Shown piece after piece: positions 26,516 through 34,093 of a stretch of 64,000 bases of DNA; position 1 is the stretch's first letter, and every line of letters starts with the position of its first letter. The notes below the pieces were generated by a model that made no database searches, was not told where the DNA came from, and was given only the letters and a program-made list of their open reading frames with translations. The DNA is taken from the NCBI RefSeq assembly GCF_004005905.1, contig NZ_SACO01000002.1, positions 310,001 through 374,000 on the forward strand. The letters are read 5' to 3'. Source of the DNA: Novosphingobium umbonatum. GTDB lineage: Bacteria > Pseudomonadota > Alphaproteobacteria > Sphingomonadales > Sphingomonadaceae. A program made the position numbers and the translations under genes.

Positions 26516-28027
26516 TTACAGCTTCATCACCACAGTCTTGGTTTCCAGATAGGCCTCGATGCCTGCGCGGCCCTGCTCGCGGCCAATGCCGCTTTCCTTA
26601 TAACCGCCAAAGGGCAGCGCCACGTCAATAATCGCATGGCAATTGGCCCATACCGTGCCCGCCTTGATGCTGGAGGCCAGCTTGTGCAGCGTCCGCGCAT
26701 CCTTGGTCCAGACGCTAGCGGCCAGACCGAATTGCGTGGCATTAGCCTCCTTGATCACATCATTGATGTCATCAAACCGCTGCGCCACCACCACGGGGCC
26801 AAAGATTTCCTCACGCACCACGCTCATTTGCGGGTTCACATCCACCAGCAGCGTCGGGTTGATATAATGGCCCGCAGCGCTGGGGGCATCGCCGCCCATA
26901 GCCACGCTGGCGCCATCGCGCTTGCCCGCCTCGATATAGCCGAGCACGCGGTCATACTGCTCCTTGCTGACCACAGGGCCCATATGCGCCGCCGGATCAA
27001 GGCTGGGGCGCGGGGCCCAGAAAGGCGCGGTATTGGCAATGCCTTCCACCACAGAATCAAACACGCTGCGATGGGCATAAAGGCGCGAGCCAGCCACACA
27101 GACCTGCCCCGAATTGAAGAAGATCGCGCCAGCGGCCCCCGGAGCAGCTTCCGCCACATCCACATCGGGCATCACCACCACAGGCGATTTACCGCCCAGT
27201 TCCAGCGTGACATGCTTCAAAGTGTCAGTGGCATTCTTGTTGATCAGCTTGCCGATCTCGGTCGAGCCGGTGAAGGCCACCTTATCCACATCGGGATGCT
27301 TGACCAGACGGTCGCCCGACACATGGCCATAACCGGTGATCACATTGACCACGCCGGCCGGAATGCCCGCCTCGGCAATCAAATCGGCCAGACGCAGCGC
27401 GGTAAGCGAAGTCTGTTCCGCAGGTTTCAGGATGATGGTGCAACCAGCAGCCAAGGCAGGCCCGATCTTGAGACAAGCCATCAGCAGCGGGAAATTCCAC
27501 GGCACGATCTGCGCGCAAACGCCGACCGGTTCCTTCAACGTATAGCTGAAGAAAGCGCTACCAGGCGCGGTATAGGGCTGCACCGTCTCGCCACCAACCT
27601 TGGCCGCGAAACCGGCCATATAGCGGATGTGGCTCACCGCACCGGGCACATCGACCACATGGGCCATGGTCTTGGGCTTACCCACGTCAATCGCTTCCAG
27701 CTCGGCCAGTTCATCGGCATGCGCCTCGATCAGGTCGGCCAGACGCAGCATGATCTTTTCGCGCGCGATGGGCGGCAGACCGCTCCAGCGGCCATCGTCA
27801 AAAGCGACGCGGGCGGCGGCCACGGCGCGGTCGGTGTCGGCCACCGAGGCATCAACGATATGGCTGATAATCGCGCCGGAGCTGGGGTCTTCCACCTCGA
27901 TCAGCGTGCCATGGCTGGAGGCCACCCATTCGCCATTGATGAACAGGGCGGGCTTGCGCGCCAGCGCCTTCTGCGCGGCATCGGAATAGGCACGCTGCTG
28001 ATAGGAGATCGTGGTCATCTCGTTCAT
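26516..28027 (-). CDS. Aldehyde dehydrogenase (phenylacetaldehyde/betaine-aldehyde-like)
   Basis: A 503-residue NAD-dependent ALDH. The cofactor motif FTGSTEIGKLI, general base LELGGKSPV and catalytic Cys in NSGQVCVAGSRLY are present, and the C-terminal PFGGYKESGIGRE is typical of the phenylacetaldehyde and betaine aldehyde group. It differs clearly from the ALDH at 18842, so it is not a recent duplicate. It follows the PQQ alcohol dehydrogenase by 80 bases and precedes the amidohydrolase and GST, which suggests that it finishes oxidation of alcohols to acids, probably on aromatic side chains. Confidence 0.9.
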   Translation of the reverse strand: MNEMTTISYQQRAYSDAAQKALARKPALFINGEWVASSHGTLIEVEDPSSGAIISHIVDASVADTDRAVAAARVAFDDGRWSGLPPIAREKIMLRLADLIEAHADELAELEAIDVGKPKTMAHVVDVPGAVSHIRYMAGFAAKVGGETVQPYTAPGSAFFSYTLKEPVGVCAQIVPWNFPLLMACLKIGPALAAGCTIILKPAEQTSLTALRLADLIAEAGIPAGVVNVITGYGHVSGDRLVKHPDVDKVAFTGSTEIGKLINKNATDTLKHVTLELGGKSPVVVMPDVDVAEAAPGAAGAIFFNSGQVCVAGSRLYAHRSVFDSVVEGIANTAPFWAPRPSLDPAAHMGPVVSKEQYDRVLGYIEAGKRDGASVAMGGDAPSAAGHYINPTLLVDVNPQMSVVREEIFGPVVVAQRFDDINDVIKEANATQFGLAASVWTKDARTLHKLASSIKAGTVWANCHAIIDVALPFGGYKESGIGREQGRAGIEAYLETKTVVMKL

Positions 28028-28073
28028 GGCTTTATCCTCTCTGCTGGCAGGTGTTTCCCCTGCCCTGTCGGGA

Positions 28074-28102
28074 AATGTAATATACTATACCAATAGCGAC
28101 AA
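28074..28102 (-). promoter_or_regulatory. Weak candidate promoter for the ALDH-amidohydrolase-GST genes
   Basis: On the minus strand TTGTCG (28097-28102) and TACATT (28074-28079) are separated by 17 bases, within an AT-rich patch between the PQQ dehydrogenase stop and the ALDH start. It would give a leader of about 40 bases. Only a consensus match supports it. Confidence 0.28.
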
Positions 28103-28106
28103 GCGC

Positions 28107-30248
28107 TCACTTGTTCCCCAGCGCCTTGTCCTCATGGGCGCGCTTGATCACATAGGCCCGCACCGCCTCGATCTCCTCACGGCTCAATTGGGTGCCCCAT
28201 GCGATCATGCCGCGATCCTTCAAGGCCCCATCATGCACAATCGCGCTCCAAGTCTCGGCGCTATGCAAAGCGGCGCTGCGGCGAAGATCGGGCAGCACGC
28301 CCCCGCCAATCGCCGCATCGCCATGGCAGGTGCCGCAGAAGCGCCCGAACGTATACGCCCCCTTGGCCACCACTTCCGCCGAGGCGGTCGCGGGCGGGGG
28401 ATCGAGCGGCGCCAGCGTCATAGCGGGCGCGGCGGGCAGCTTACCCTTACCGCCCAGCTTGAACACCAACAGGCGCGAGGTGTTCTGCATCGGGCCACTG
28501 TTCCATGCCAAGGCGCCGGTCGCCAGCGGCCAGATGCCGCCCCAACCCGCCATCACCGCCACATATTGCTGGCCCTTCACCGTAAAGGTCACCGGCGCGG
28601 CAATCACACCGGTTTGCGCGCCAAAGGACCACAGCTTTTTGCCATCCTTGGTCGAATAGGCCAGAAACTCGCCCTTGGCCGTGCCTTGGAACAGCAGGTC
28701 GCCCGCCGTGGCCAGCAAGCCACCGTTGGACGGCCCCGGATAATCCACGCGCCAACGCTCGCTCTGGGTCAGCGGGTCCCACGCGATCAGCGCGCCCTTG
28801 GTCGCCGCCTTGGCCGCAGCCCGCGCCGCCTCATCGGCAGGCAATGCTGCCGCGCCTTGGTTCAAACCATTATTGAAGCCATATTTGGCCGATTTCCACC
28901 CTTCCTCCGGCATATAGGGGAAGCCGGCGATCTGGGCGGGAATGAACATCAGATTCTGCTTGGGGTCCCAAGCCATCGGGTGCCAGCTATGCGCGCCACC
29001 CGCGCCGGGGGTGACAAAGGCGAATTTGCCCGTCTTGTCATAACGCGCCTCGGGGATCTCGATCGGGCGACCGCTCACAGGGTCCAGACCGCTGGCCCAA
29101 TTGACCGGCACGAAATTCTTGCCCGAAATGAACTGGCCCGTCTCGCGGTCTACCACATAGAAGAAGCCATTCTTGGGCGCATGCATCAGCACTTTGCGCT
29201 TCTGTCCCTTGATCATCAGATCGGCCAGAACGATGTGCTGAGTGGCGGTAAAGTCCCAAGTCTCGCCCGGCGTTTCCTGAAAATGCCAGACATATTCGCC
29301 GGTCTTGGGCCGCACCGCCACGATAGAGGACAGATAGAGATTATCCCCACCGCCGGGCGAGCGATAGGCCTGATTCCACGGCGAACCATTGCCTACGCCA
29401 ATATACAGCAGGTCCAGCTTTTCATCATAGGCCATGGAATCCCACACGGTGCCGCCACCGCCCAGCTTCCAATATTCACCCTTCCAAGTGGCTTCGGCGC
29501 GGCGCAGATATTCGGGGGCATTTTTGCCCGGCGCATCGGGCACGGTGTAGAATTTCCACACCTGCTTGCCCGTATTGGCATCATAGGCCGCGACAAAGCC
29601 GCGCACGCCCATTTCCGCCCCGCCATTGCCGATAATCACCAAACCATTGATGACGCGCGGCGCGCCAGTGATCGTATAGGGTTTGGACTGGTCCACCGTC
29701 ACCTTGGACCACAGGACCTTGCCCGTCTCGCGGTCCAGCGCGATCAGGCGCCCGTCCAGCGTGCCAAGGAACAGCTTGTTCCCCCATGCGCCCATGCCGC
29801 GATTGACCACGTCGCAACAGGCCTTCACCGCCGTTTCGCCCGGCACCTTCGGGTCATATTGCCACAAGAGCTTGCCGCTCAGCGCGTCATAGGCCTTGGC
29901 CTTGGACCATGCCGTGGTGGTGTAAATCACCCCGTCGATCACCAGAGGCGTGGCTTCCTGTCCGCGCGCGGTGTCCATGTCGGCATACCATGCCAGACCC
30001 AACTGACCCACATTGCTTTGGTTGATTTGGGATAGCGGGCTGAAGCGCTGCTCGTCATAACTGCGGCCATGGCTGAGCCAATTGTCGCCCTTTTGCGCGG
30101 CGGCAGCGATGGAGGCCGCGTTTACCGCCAAACCTTGCGGCCCCGCGCCCTGCGCGATGGAACCGATCAAACCGGAAGTGACCATGCCAATGGCGGCGCC
30201 ACCAAGCCACAGGGCGCGCAAGGCCCCGCTCTTTGCCAACAAGCCCAT
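28107..30248 (-). CDS. PQQ-dependent quinohemoprotein alcohol dehydrogenase (type II)
   Basis: A 713-residue periplasmic enzyme with a signal-like N-terminus, an eight-bladed PQQ propeller (about 50-590) and a C-terminal cytochrome c domain with CGTCH near 640 and a Met ligand in RGMIAWG. The adjacent Cys pair 144-145 (KACCD) stacks on PQQ, and the catalytic base is Asp332 in GETWDFTAT. The residue two further on is Thr, not Asp, so the lanthanide ligand of XoxF-type enzymes is missing and Ca2+ is expected. It would oxidise alcohols, likely aromatic ones here, and pass electrons to cytochrome c. No PQQ biosynthesis genes are in the window. Confidence 0.93.
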   Translation of the reverse strand: MGLLAKSGALRALWLGGAAIGMVTSGLIGSIAQGAGPQGLAVNAASIAAAAQKGDNWLSHGRSYDEQRFSPLSQINQSNVGQLGLAWYADMDTARGQEATPLVIDGVIYTTTAWSKAKAYDALSGKLLWQYDPKVPGETAVKACCDVVNRGMGAWGNKLFLGTLDGRLIALDRETGKVLWSKVTVDQSKPYTITGAPRVINGLVIIGNGGAEMGVRGFVAAYDANTGKQVWKFYTVPDAPGKNAPEYLRRAEATWKGEYWKLGGGGTVWDSMAYDEKLDLLYIGVGNGSPWNQAYRSPGGGDNLYLSSIVAVRPKTGEYVWHFQETPGETWDFTATQHIVLADLMIKGQKRKVLMHAPKNGFFYVVDRETGQFISGKNFVPVNWASGLDPVSGRPIEIPEARYDKTGKFAFVTPGAGGAHSWHPMAWDPKQNLMFIPAQIAGFPYMPEEGWKSAKYGFNNGLNQGAAALPADEAARAAAKAATKGALIAWDPLTQSERWRVDYPGPSNGGLLATAGDLLFQGTAKGEFLAYSTKDGKKLWSFGAQTGVIAAPVTFTVKGQQYVAVMAGWGGIWPLATGALAWNSGPMQNTSRLLVFKLGGKGKLPAAPAMTLAPLDPPPATASAEVVAKGAYTFGRFCGTCHGDAAIGGGVLPDLRRSAALHSAETWSAIVHDGALKDRGMIAWGTQLSREEIEAVRAYVIKRAHEDKALGNK

Positions 30249-30287
30249 AACCTCTCCTTTGGCGCCCTGTTTCGATACGGGCTGCCT

Positions 30288-30304
30288 TTGTAAGCAATAC
30301 TTAC
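30288..30304. promoter_or_regulatory. TTGTAAGC dyad upstream of the PQQ dehydrogenase
   Basis: TTGTAAGCAATACTTAC holds the perfect dyad GTAAG-CAATA-CTTAC, 40-56 bases before the start codon. It shares TTGTAAGC with the sites before ligM and ligA. Confidence 0.42.
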
Positions 30305-30377
30305 GTTTTATAAGGCGAGGGTCAAGGGGTTTGAAGCGGCAAGATCAGTCGCTTCGCCGCAATTTGCGACGGACAGC

Positions 30378-30420
30378 AAAAAGGGCTGGCGCAGCTTTGC
30401 GCACCAGCCCTTTTGCGTTT
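30378..30420. terminator. Bidirectional terminator after ligB
   Basis: AAAAGGGCTGGCGCA and TGCGCACCAGCCCTTTT pair over about 15 bases with one bulge, with A and T runs on both flanks. It closes the ligAB transcript 12 bases after the ligB stop codon and isolates the PQQ dehydrogenase gene. Confidence 0.8.
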
Positions 30421-30425
30421 TAGCC

Positions 30426-31283
30426 TCAGGCGCCGACCAGCGCGTCAGGCTCCAGCAGCAAGGTTGCCGCAGCGGTGTTCGAGATGGGGATGTGGTAATT
30501 GCGGTGAATCTCGCTGGCCGCCGCCTCACCCAGCGCGCCACGCGCGGCGATCCAGTTGAGGATTTCCACGCCCTGCGTCCCCGACAGGCGCACCATTTCG
30601 TGGATCGAATGCTGGGTCAGCGCATCGGGATCCTTGGACAGGTTATCGAGGCAGAACTTGTCATATTCGGCATTGATGAAACCGGCACGCTCGCCATCCA
30701 GCTGGTGCGACAGGCCACCGGTGCCGATGATGACAATCCGCTCGTCACCCTGCCATGTTTTCAGCGCCTCATGCACCGCCCGCCCCAGCGCAAGGCAGCG
30801 CTTGGCGCTGGGCAGCGGGTGCTGCACCGTGTTGATGGCAAAGGGCACGATCTTGACCGGCCAAGCATCGACATCGGGCCATGCCAGTTCAAACGGGATC
30901 GACAGGGCATGATCGACCAGCATCTTCTGGCAGGTGGTCACGTCAAACTCGCTCTCCACCAGATGCTCGATCAGGTGCCAGCTCAACTCGGTATGGCCCT
31001 GAAAGCTTTTGTAAAGCGGCAGGCCCCAGCCTTCATCGGCATTGTGATATTCATGGGCGGCGCCCACGGCAAAAGTGGGCATCTTGTCGAGGAAGAAGTT
31101 GAGCCCGTGGTCATTGTTGAACACAATCGCCACATCAGGCTTCACCTGCGCCAACCATTCATGGACCTTGTCAAAGCCATCAAAAAAGGGCTTCCAGTAA
31201 GGGTCCTGTTGCAAACCCTTATGGATGGCGCCGCCAATGGCGGGCACGTGGCTGGTGAAATAGGCGCCGACGATTTCAGCCAT
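30426..31283 (-). CDS. ligB: Class III extradiol dioxygenase beta subunit (protocatechuate/gallate-type, LigB)
   Basis: Catalytic subunit of a LigAB-type Fe(II) dioxygenase, which opens protocatechuate between C4 and C5 and, in several sphingomonads, also gallate and 3-O-methylgallate. The 285 residues keep His12 (TSHVPAIG) and His59 (NNDHGLNF) as iron ligands, Glu240 (GVEILNW) as the third, and the acid/base His193 (GTGGLSHQ). The ATG at 31283 overlaps the ligA stop by 8 bases. LigA and LigB are separate here, unlike the fused gallate dioxygenase DesB. Which catechol is the true substrate cannot be decided from sequence. Confidence 0.92.
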   Translation of the reverse strand: MAEIVGAYFTSHVPAIGGAIHKGLQQDPYWKPFFDGFDKVHEWLAQVKPDVAIVFNNDHGLNFFLDKMPTFAVGAAHEYHNADEGWGLPLYKSFQGHTELSWHLIEHLVESEFDVTTCQKMLVDHALSIPFELAWPDVDAWPVKIVPFAINTVQHPLPSAKRCLALGRAVHEALKTWQGDERIVIIGTGGLSHQLDGERAGFINAEYDKFCLDNLSKDPDALTQHSIHEMVRLSGTQGVEILNWIAARGALGEAAASEIHRNYHIPISNTAAATLLLEPDALVGA

Positions 31284-31659
31284 GGGTGGCCTCCAATTGC
31301 TTGATCTGTTGAGCTTGGTCGAGCAGGAACTGCTTGAATTCGGGAACACTCTTGCCGGTTTGCAAGGCGCCCACATCCTGCACATTCAGGCCGAAAATGC
31401 CGGCCAGCTTGGCAAGGTAATAGATGTTGCCACCCGCCGCGATCATGCCCAGCACGTCGCGCTTCGCCACTGCCTCGCGCTGATCAGAGGTCAGGTTGAA
31501 ACGCGCGCAATAGGCATCCTCATCGGCCAGAAAGGCCGCACGGTTGGCCGCCTCGTTAAACGAATAACACATGGCGTTGAGTTCGAACCCCTTGGCGGCG
31601 GCGATGCCGTCAAACAGATGGGTCCCTTCTATCGGGGCTGGATGCTGTTGTGCTGTCAT
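31276..31659 (-). CDS. ligA: Extradiol dioxygenase alpha subunit LigA
   Basis: Small helical subunit that caps the active site of LigB. From the ATG at 31659, which has an AAGGAGAGG site, it has 127 residues and the LigA pattern: GTHLFDGIAAAKGFELNAMCYSFNEAANRAAFLADEDAYCARFNLTSDQREAV, then LGMIAAGGNIYYLAKLAGIFGLNVQDVGALQTG. It is the first gene of the ligA-ligB pair. The upstream 329 bases contain the dyad at 31734-31753. Confidence 0.93.
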   Translation of the reverse strand: MTAQQHPAPIEGTHLFDGIAAAKGFELNAMCYSFNEAANRAAFLADEDAYCARFNLTSDQREAVAKRDVLGMIAAGGNIYYLAKLAGIFGLNVQDVGALQTGKSVPEFKQFLLDQAQQIKQLEATHG

Positions 31660-31988
31660 GCGGGCCTCTCCTTGGCACATGATGATGTTGGGCCGCAGCG
31701 CGGCGCTCGTCATTGTTGGGGTCACGGCTGATGTTTGTCAGCTTTGCTTACAACCTGCCCACCCTCATTGATCGACATCAAAACAAGCCCGCCACCCGCT
31801 ATCGGGAGCGCAAACGGGACATTAGAAATTGCGATTTCATCATGGCGCGAGGCATGCTCCGCCCCCCTGCGATCCGTGCCAAAACGGGACGAGGGCCTTT
31901 TGCCATGGTTACCGCCACTTTCCGCATGTGCGAAAAAGGTTCAGTCCGAACCCGTATAAAACCCGCCAGACTCGCAACAAGGCCACCG
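31660..31988. other. Intergenic region between ligA and the glycosyltransferase gene
   Basis: A divergent control region of 329 bases. It holds the TTGTAAGC dyad at 31734-31753. An open frame extends the glycosyltransferase upstream to 31713, but that part has no membrane segment or conserved look. No other gene is seen. Confidence 0.55.
31734..31753. promoter_or_regulatory. TTGTAAGC dyad upstream of ligA
   Basis: On the minus strand this reads TTGTAAGCAAAGCTGACAAA, an imperfect palindrome with one mismatched pair per arm (TTGTxAGC-N3-GCTxACAA). It lies 75-94 bases upstream of ligA and shares TTGTAAGC and a trailing ACAAA with the ligM site. Confidence 0.42.
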
Positions 31989-33257
31989 ATGATCCGCGAC
32001 ACCCATGAACCCGCGCTCAGCCTGCATTCGCTGATGCTGTTGATGCTGGCGATCCGCATGGCGGCCAATCTCGCGCTGGGACAGGGGCTGGGCGATGGCG
32101 GCGTAGCCTATTCGCAGGCCAATTACACGCTGGCCCTGCATATGGCGCAGGGCCAATGGCCGGTGGACGCGATGGGGCTGCATGCGTTTCATGGTATCGC
32201 CTATCCGGCGCTGCTGGCGCCTTTCTTCGCCCTGTTTGGCGCGGATCAAAGCGTGGCGCTGGGCGTCAATCTGGGGCTGGCCTTGGTGTCGGCCTTGCTG
32301 GTGGTGGGCATCGCGCGGGCGGCAGGTCTGGGCGCGGGCGCGCGCAAACTGGCGCTGATGGGTTATGCGTTATGGCTGCCGGGGATCTGGAGCGGTTCGC
32401 TGCTCTCCTCCGACAATCTGGCCACGCCTTTGCTGCTGCTGCTGGTATGGTGCGCGCTGAAACTGCTTTACGGGCCGCGTATCGGCATCGCCCTGCTGGC
32501 GGGTATGGCGTGGGGCGGGGCCATGCTGACCGGCGCCAGTCTGGCCGCGCTGATCGTCGCGCCCATGCTGGGCCTGCTGCTGGCTTGGGAAGGGCGCTGG
32601 TTCAAACCTGCTCTGACCTTGGGGCTGGGCGGCGCACTGATCCTGGCGCCTTGGGGCTGGGCCACGCAGTCGATGCTGGGCGCGCCGGTGCTGTCCAGCC
32701 AGACCGGCTTCAATCTCTATATCGGGAACAATCCCTCGGCCACGGGCGGCTATCTCTCCATCGCGCAAACGCCCATGGCGCCGCAATGGCAGGCAATGCG
32801 GGCGCAGCAGGGCGAATTGGGTGCCACCGATGCGCTGGCCAGCCACGCCCTGCAATGGGTATCGGAACATCCTCGCGAAGCGGCCCGCCTGTTCGCGCAT
32901 AAACTGGCCCTGTTCTGGAGCCCCAACCTGCCCGACGCACAGGACCTTGCCGCCTCGCGCGCGCTGGGCATGGTGCGGATGATCGAGGTCGGGCAATATC
33001 TGTTCCTGCTGGGCATGGCCGCCGCCGGTCTGATGATGCCCGGCGGCATGGCATGGCGCGGGCGGGCACTAATGCTGGGCAGCCTAGGGGCTTTGTGGCT
33101 GGCCCATGCCTTGGGCTATATTACCGCGCATGACCGCGATCCGATTATGCCGCTGATCATCGTGCTGGCTGCGGCGGCGCTGGCGGAATTGGGCGCACAG
33201 CCTTTGCCACAGGCACCCAAGACCGCGAAACCGGCCCCAAAACCAGCCATTGCCTAA
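31989..33257 (+). CDS. PMT-like membrane glycosyltransferase (GT39/PF13231-type)
   Basis: A 422-residue polytopic inner-membrane protein with about ten helices after a short cytoplasmic start; the ATG at 31989 begins just before the first helix (LHSLMLLMLAIRMAANLAL). The layout, with a polar loop after the first helix (GDGGVAYSQANYTLALHM) and a periplasmic C-terminal third, resembles the dolichyl-phosphate-mannose mannosyltransferase superfamily, which moves sugars from polyprenyl phosphates. The acceptor is unknown. mtgA follows after 28 bases on the same strand. Confidence 0.72.
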   Translation: MIRDTHEPALSLHSLMLLMLAIRMAANLALGQGLGDGGVAYSQANYTLALHMAQGQWPVDAMGLHAFHGIAYPALLAPFFALFGADQSVALGVNLGLALVSALLVVGIARAAGLGAGARKLALMGYALWLPGIWSGSLLSSDNLATPLLLLLVWCALKLLYGPRIGIALLAGMAWGGAMLTGASLAALIVAPMLGLLLAWEGRWFKPALTLGLGGALILAPWGWATQSMLGAPVLSSQTGFNLYIGNNPSATGGYLSIAQTPMAPQWQAMRAQQGELGATDALASHALQWVSEHPREAARLFAHKLALFWSPNLPDAQDLAASRALGMVRMIEVGQYLFLLGMAAAGLMMPGGMAWRGRALMLGSLGALWLAHALGYITAHDRDPIMPLIIVLAAAALAELGAQPLPQAPKTAKPAPKPAIA

Positions 33258-33285
33258 AAGCGGGCGGCGTCGCTAAACTGGCGCC

Positions 33286-34011
33286 ATGGCCAGTTTCTTT
33301 TCCCGCCCCGCCGCCGACCGATCCTTGCGCTACAAATTGGGCTGGGTCGCCGCCATGGGCAGCCTGTGCTTTGTCGGCGCTTCGGTGGCACTCACTCTCA
33401 CTTATCGTTTTGTGCCGCCGCCGGTCACGCTGACCATGTTGATGGACCCGCATGGTTTCACCAAGACTTGGACCCCGCTGACCCAGATCGACCGCCGCAT
33501 GGTGGATGCGGTGATCGCGGGCGAGGATTCGCGCTTTTGCGAGCATCACGGCTTTGACGAGGCGGGCATCACTTATGCGTTGAAACGCAACCTGACCGGC
33601 GATGGCAGCAAGCTGCGCGGGGGTAGCACGATCAGCCAGCAGACCGCCAAAAACGCCTTCCTCTGGCAGGGATCAGGTTGGACCCGCTACGCCCGCAAGG
33701 GGCTGGAGACATGGTTCACGCTGCTGATCGAAACACTGTGGCCCAAAAGGCGGATCATGGAAGTCTATCTCAACGTCGCCGAAACGGGCATCGGCACCTA
33801 TGGCGTGGAGGCTGGCGCGCAGCGCTATTTCAACCATTCCGCTGCCCATCTGTCGCAGATCGAGGCCGCCCGCATCGCCGCCGCCCTGCCCAGCCCCAAA
33901 AAGCGCGCGGTGGTGGGCGCCACCGGCTCCACCCGCCGCCATGGCAATTCCATCGCCAAACGTTCAGGCGTGGTGCGCCGCGCCGAACTGGACGAATGCG
34001 TTTACGATTAA
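33286..34011 (+). CDS. mtgA: Monofunctional peptidoglycan glycosyltransferase
   Basis: GT51 enzyme that polymerises lipid II into glycan strands without a transpeptidase domain. The 241 residues include one N-terminal membrane helix (GWVAAMGSLCFVGASVAL) and the family motifs EDSRFCEHHGFD with the catalytic Glu, RGGSTISQQTAKN, KRRIMEVYLNVAETG and AARIAAALPSP. The length is normal. A terminator follows at 34036-34070. Confidence 0.94.
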   Translation: MASFFSRPAADRSLRYKLGWVAAMGSLCFVGASVALTLTYRFVPPPVTLTMLMDPHGFTKTWTPLTQIDRRMVDAVIAGEDSRFCEHHGFDEAGITYALKRNLTGDGSKLRGGSTISQQTAKNAFLWQGSGWTRYARKGLETWFTLLIETLWPKRRIMEVYLNVAETGIGTYGVEAGAQRYFNHSAAHLSQIEAARIAAALPSPKKRAVVGATGSTRRHGNSIAKRSGVVRRAELDECVYD

Positions 34012-34035
34012 TCATCCCGCCGATGCCGATACAAA

Positions 34036-34070
34036 AAGGGCGCCCTCCTTGCGGAAGGCGCCCTTCTTTA
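34036..34070. terminator. Bidirectional terminator between mtgA and the TonB receptor gene
   Basis: AAGGGCGCC at 34036-34044 and GGCGCCCTT at 34057-34065 form a perfect 9-base stem with an A-run before and a T-rich run after. It serves the two convergent genes. Confidence 0.8.
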
Positions 34071-34093
34071 TATCTGCGATCAGGCGTTAAAGC

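Noticed and set aside
28011..30035. A 674-codon plus-strand frame opposite the PQQ dehydrogenase gene
   Set aside because: It is an antisense artefact of GC-rich codons; the minus strand encodes all the quinohemoprotein motifs.
28107..30248. Possible XoxF-type lanthanide-dependent alcohol dehydrogenase
   Set aside because: The extra Asp two residues after the catalytic Asp is Thr here, and a heme c domain is fused, which fits a type II quinohemoprotein instead.
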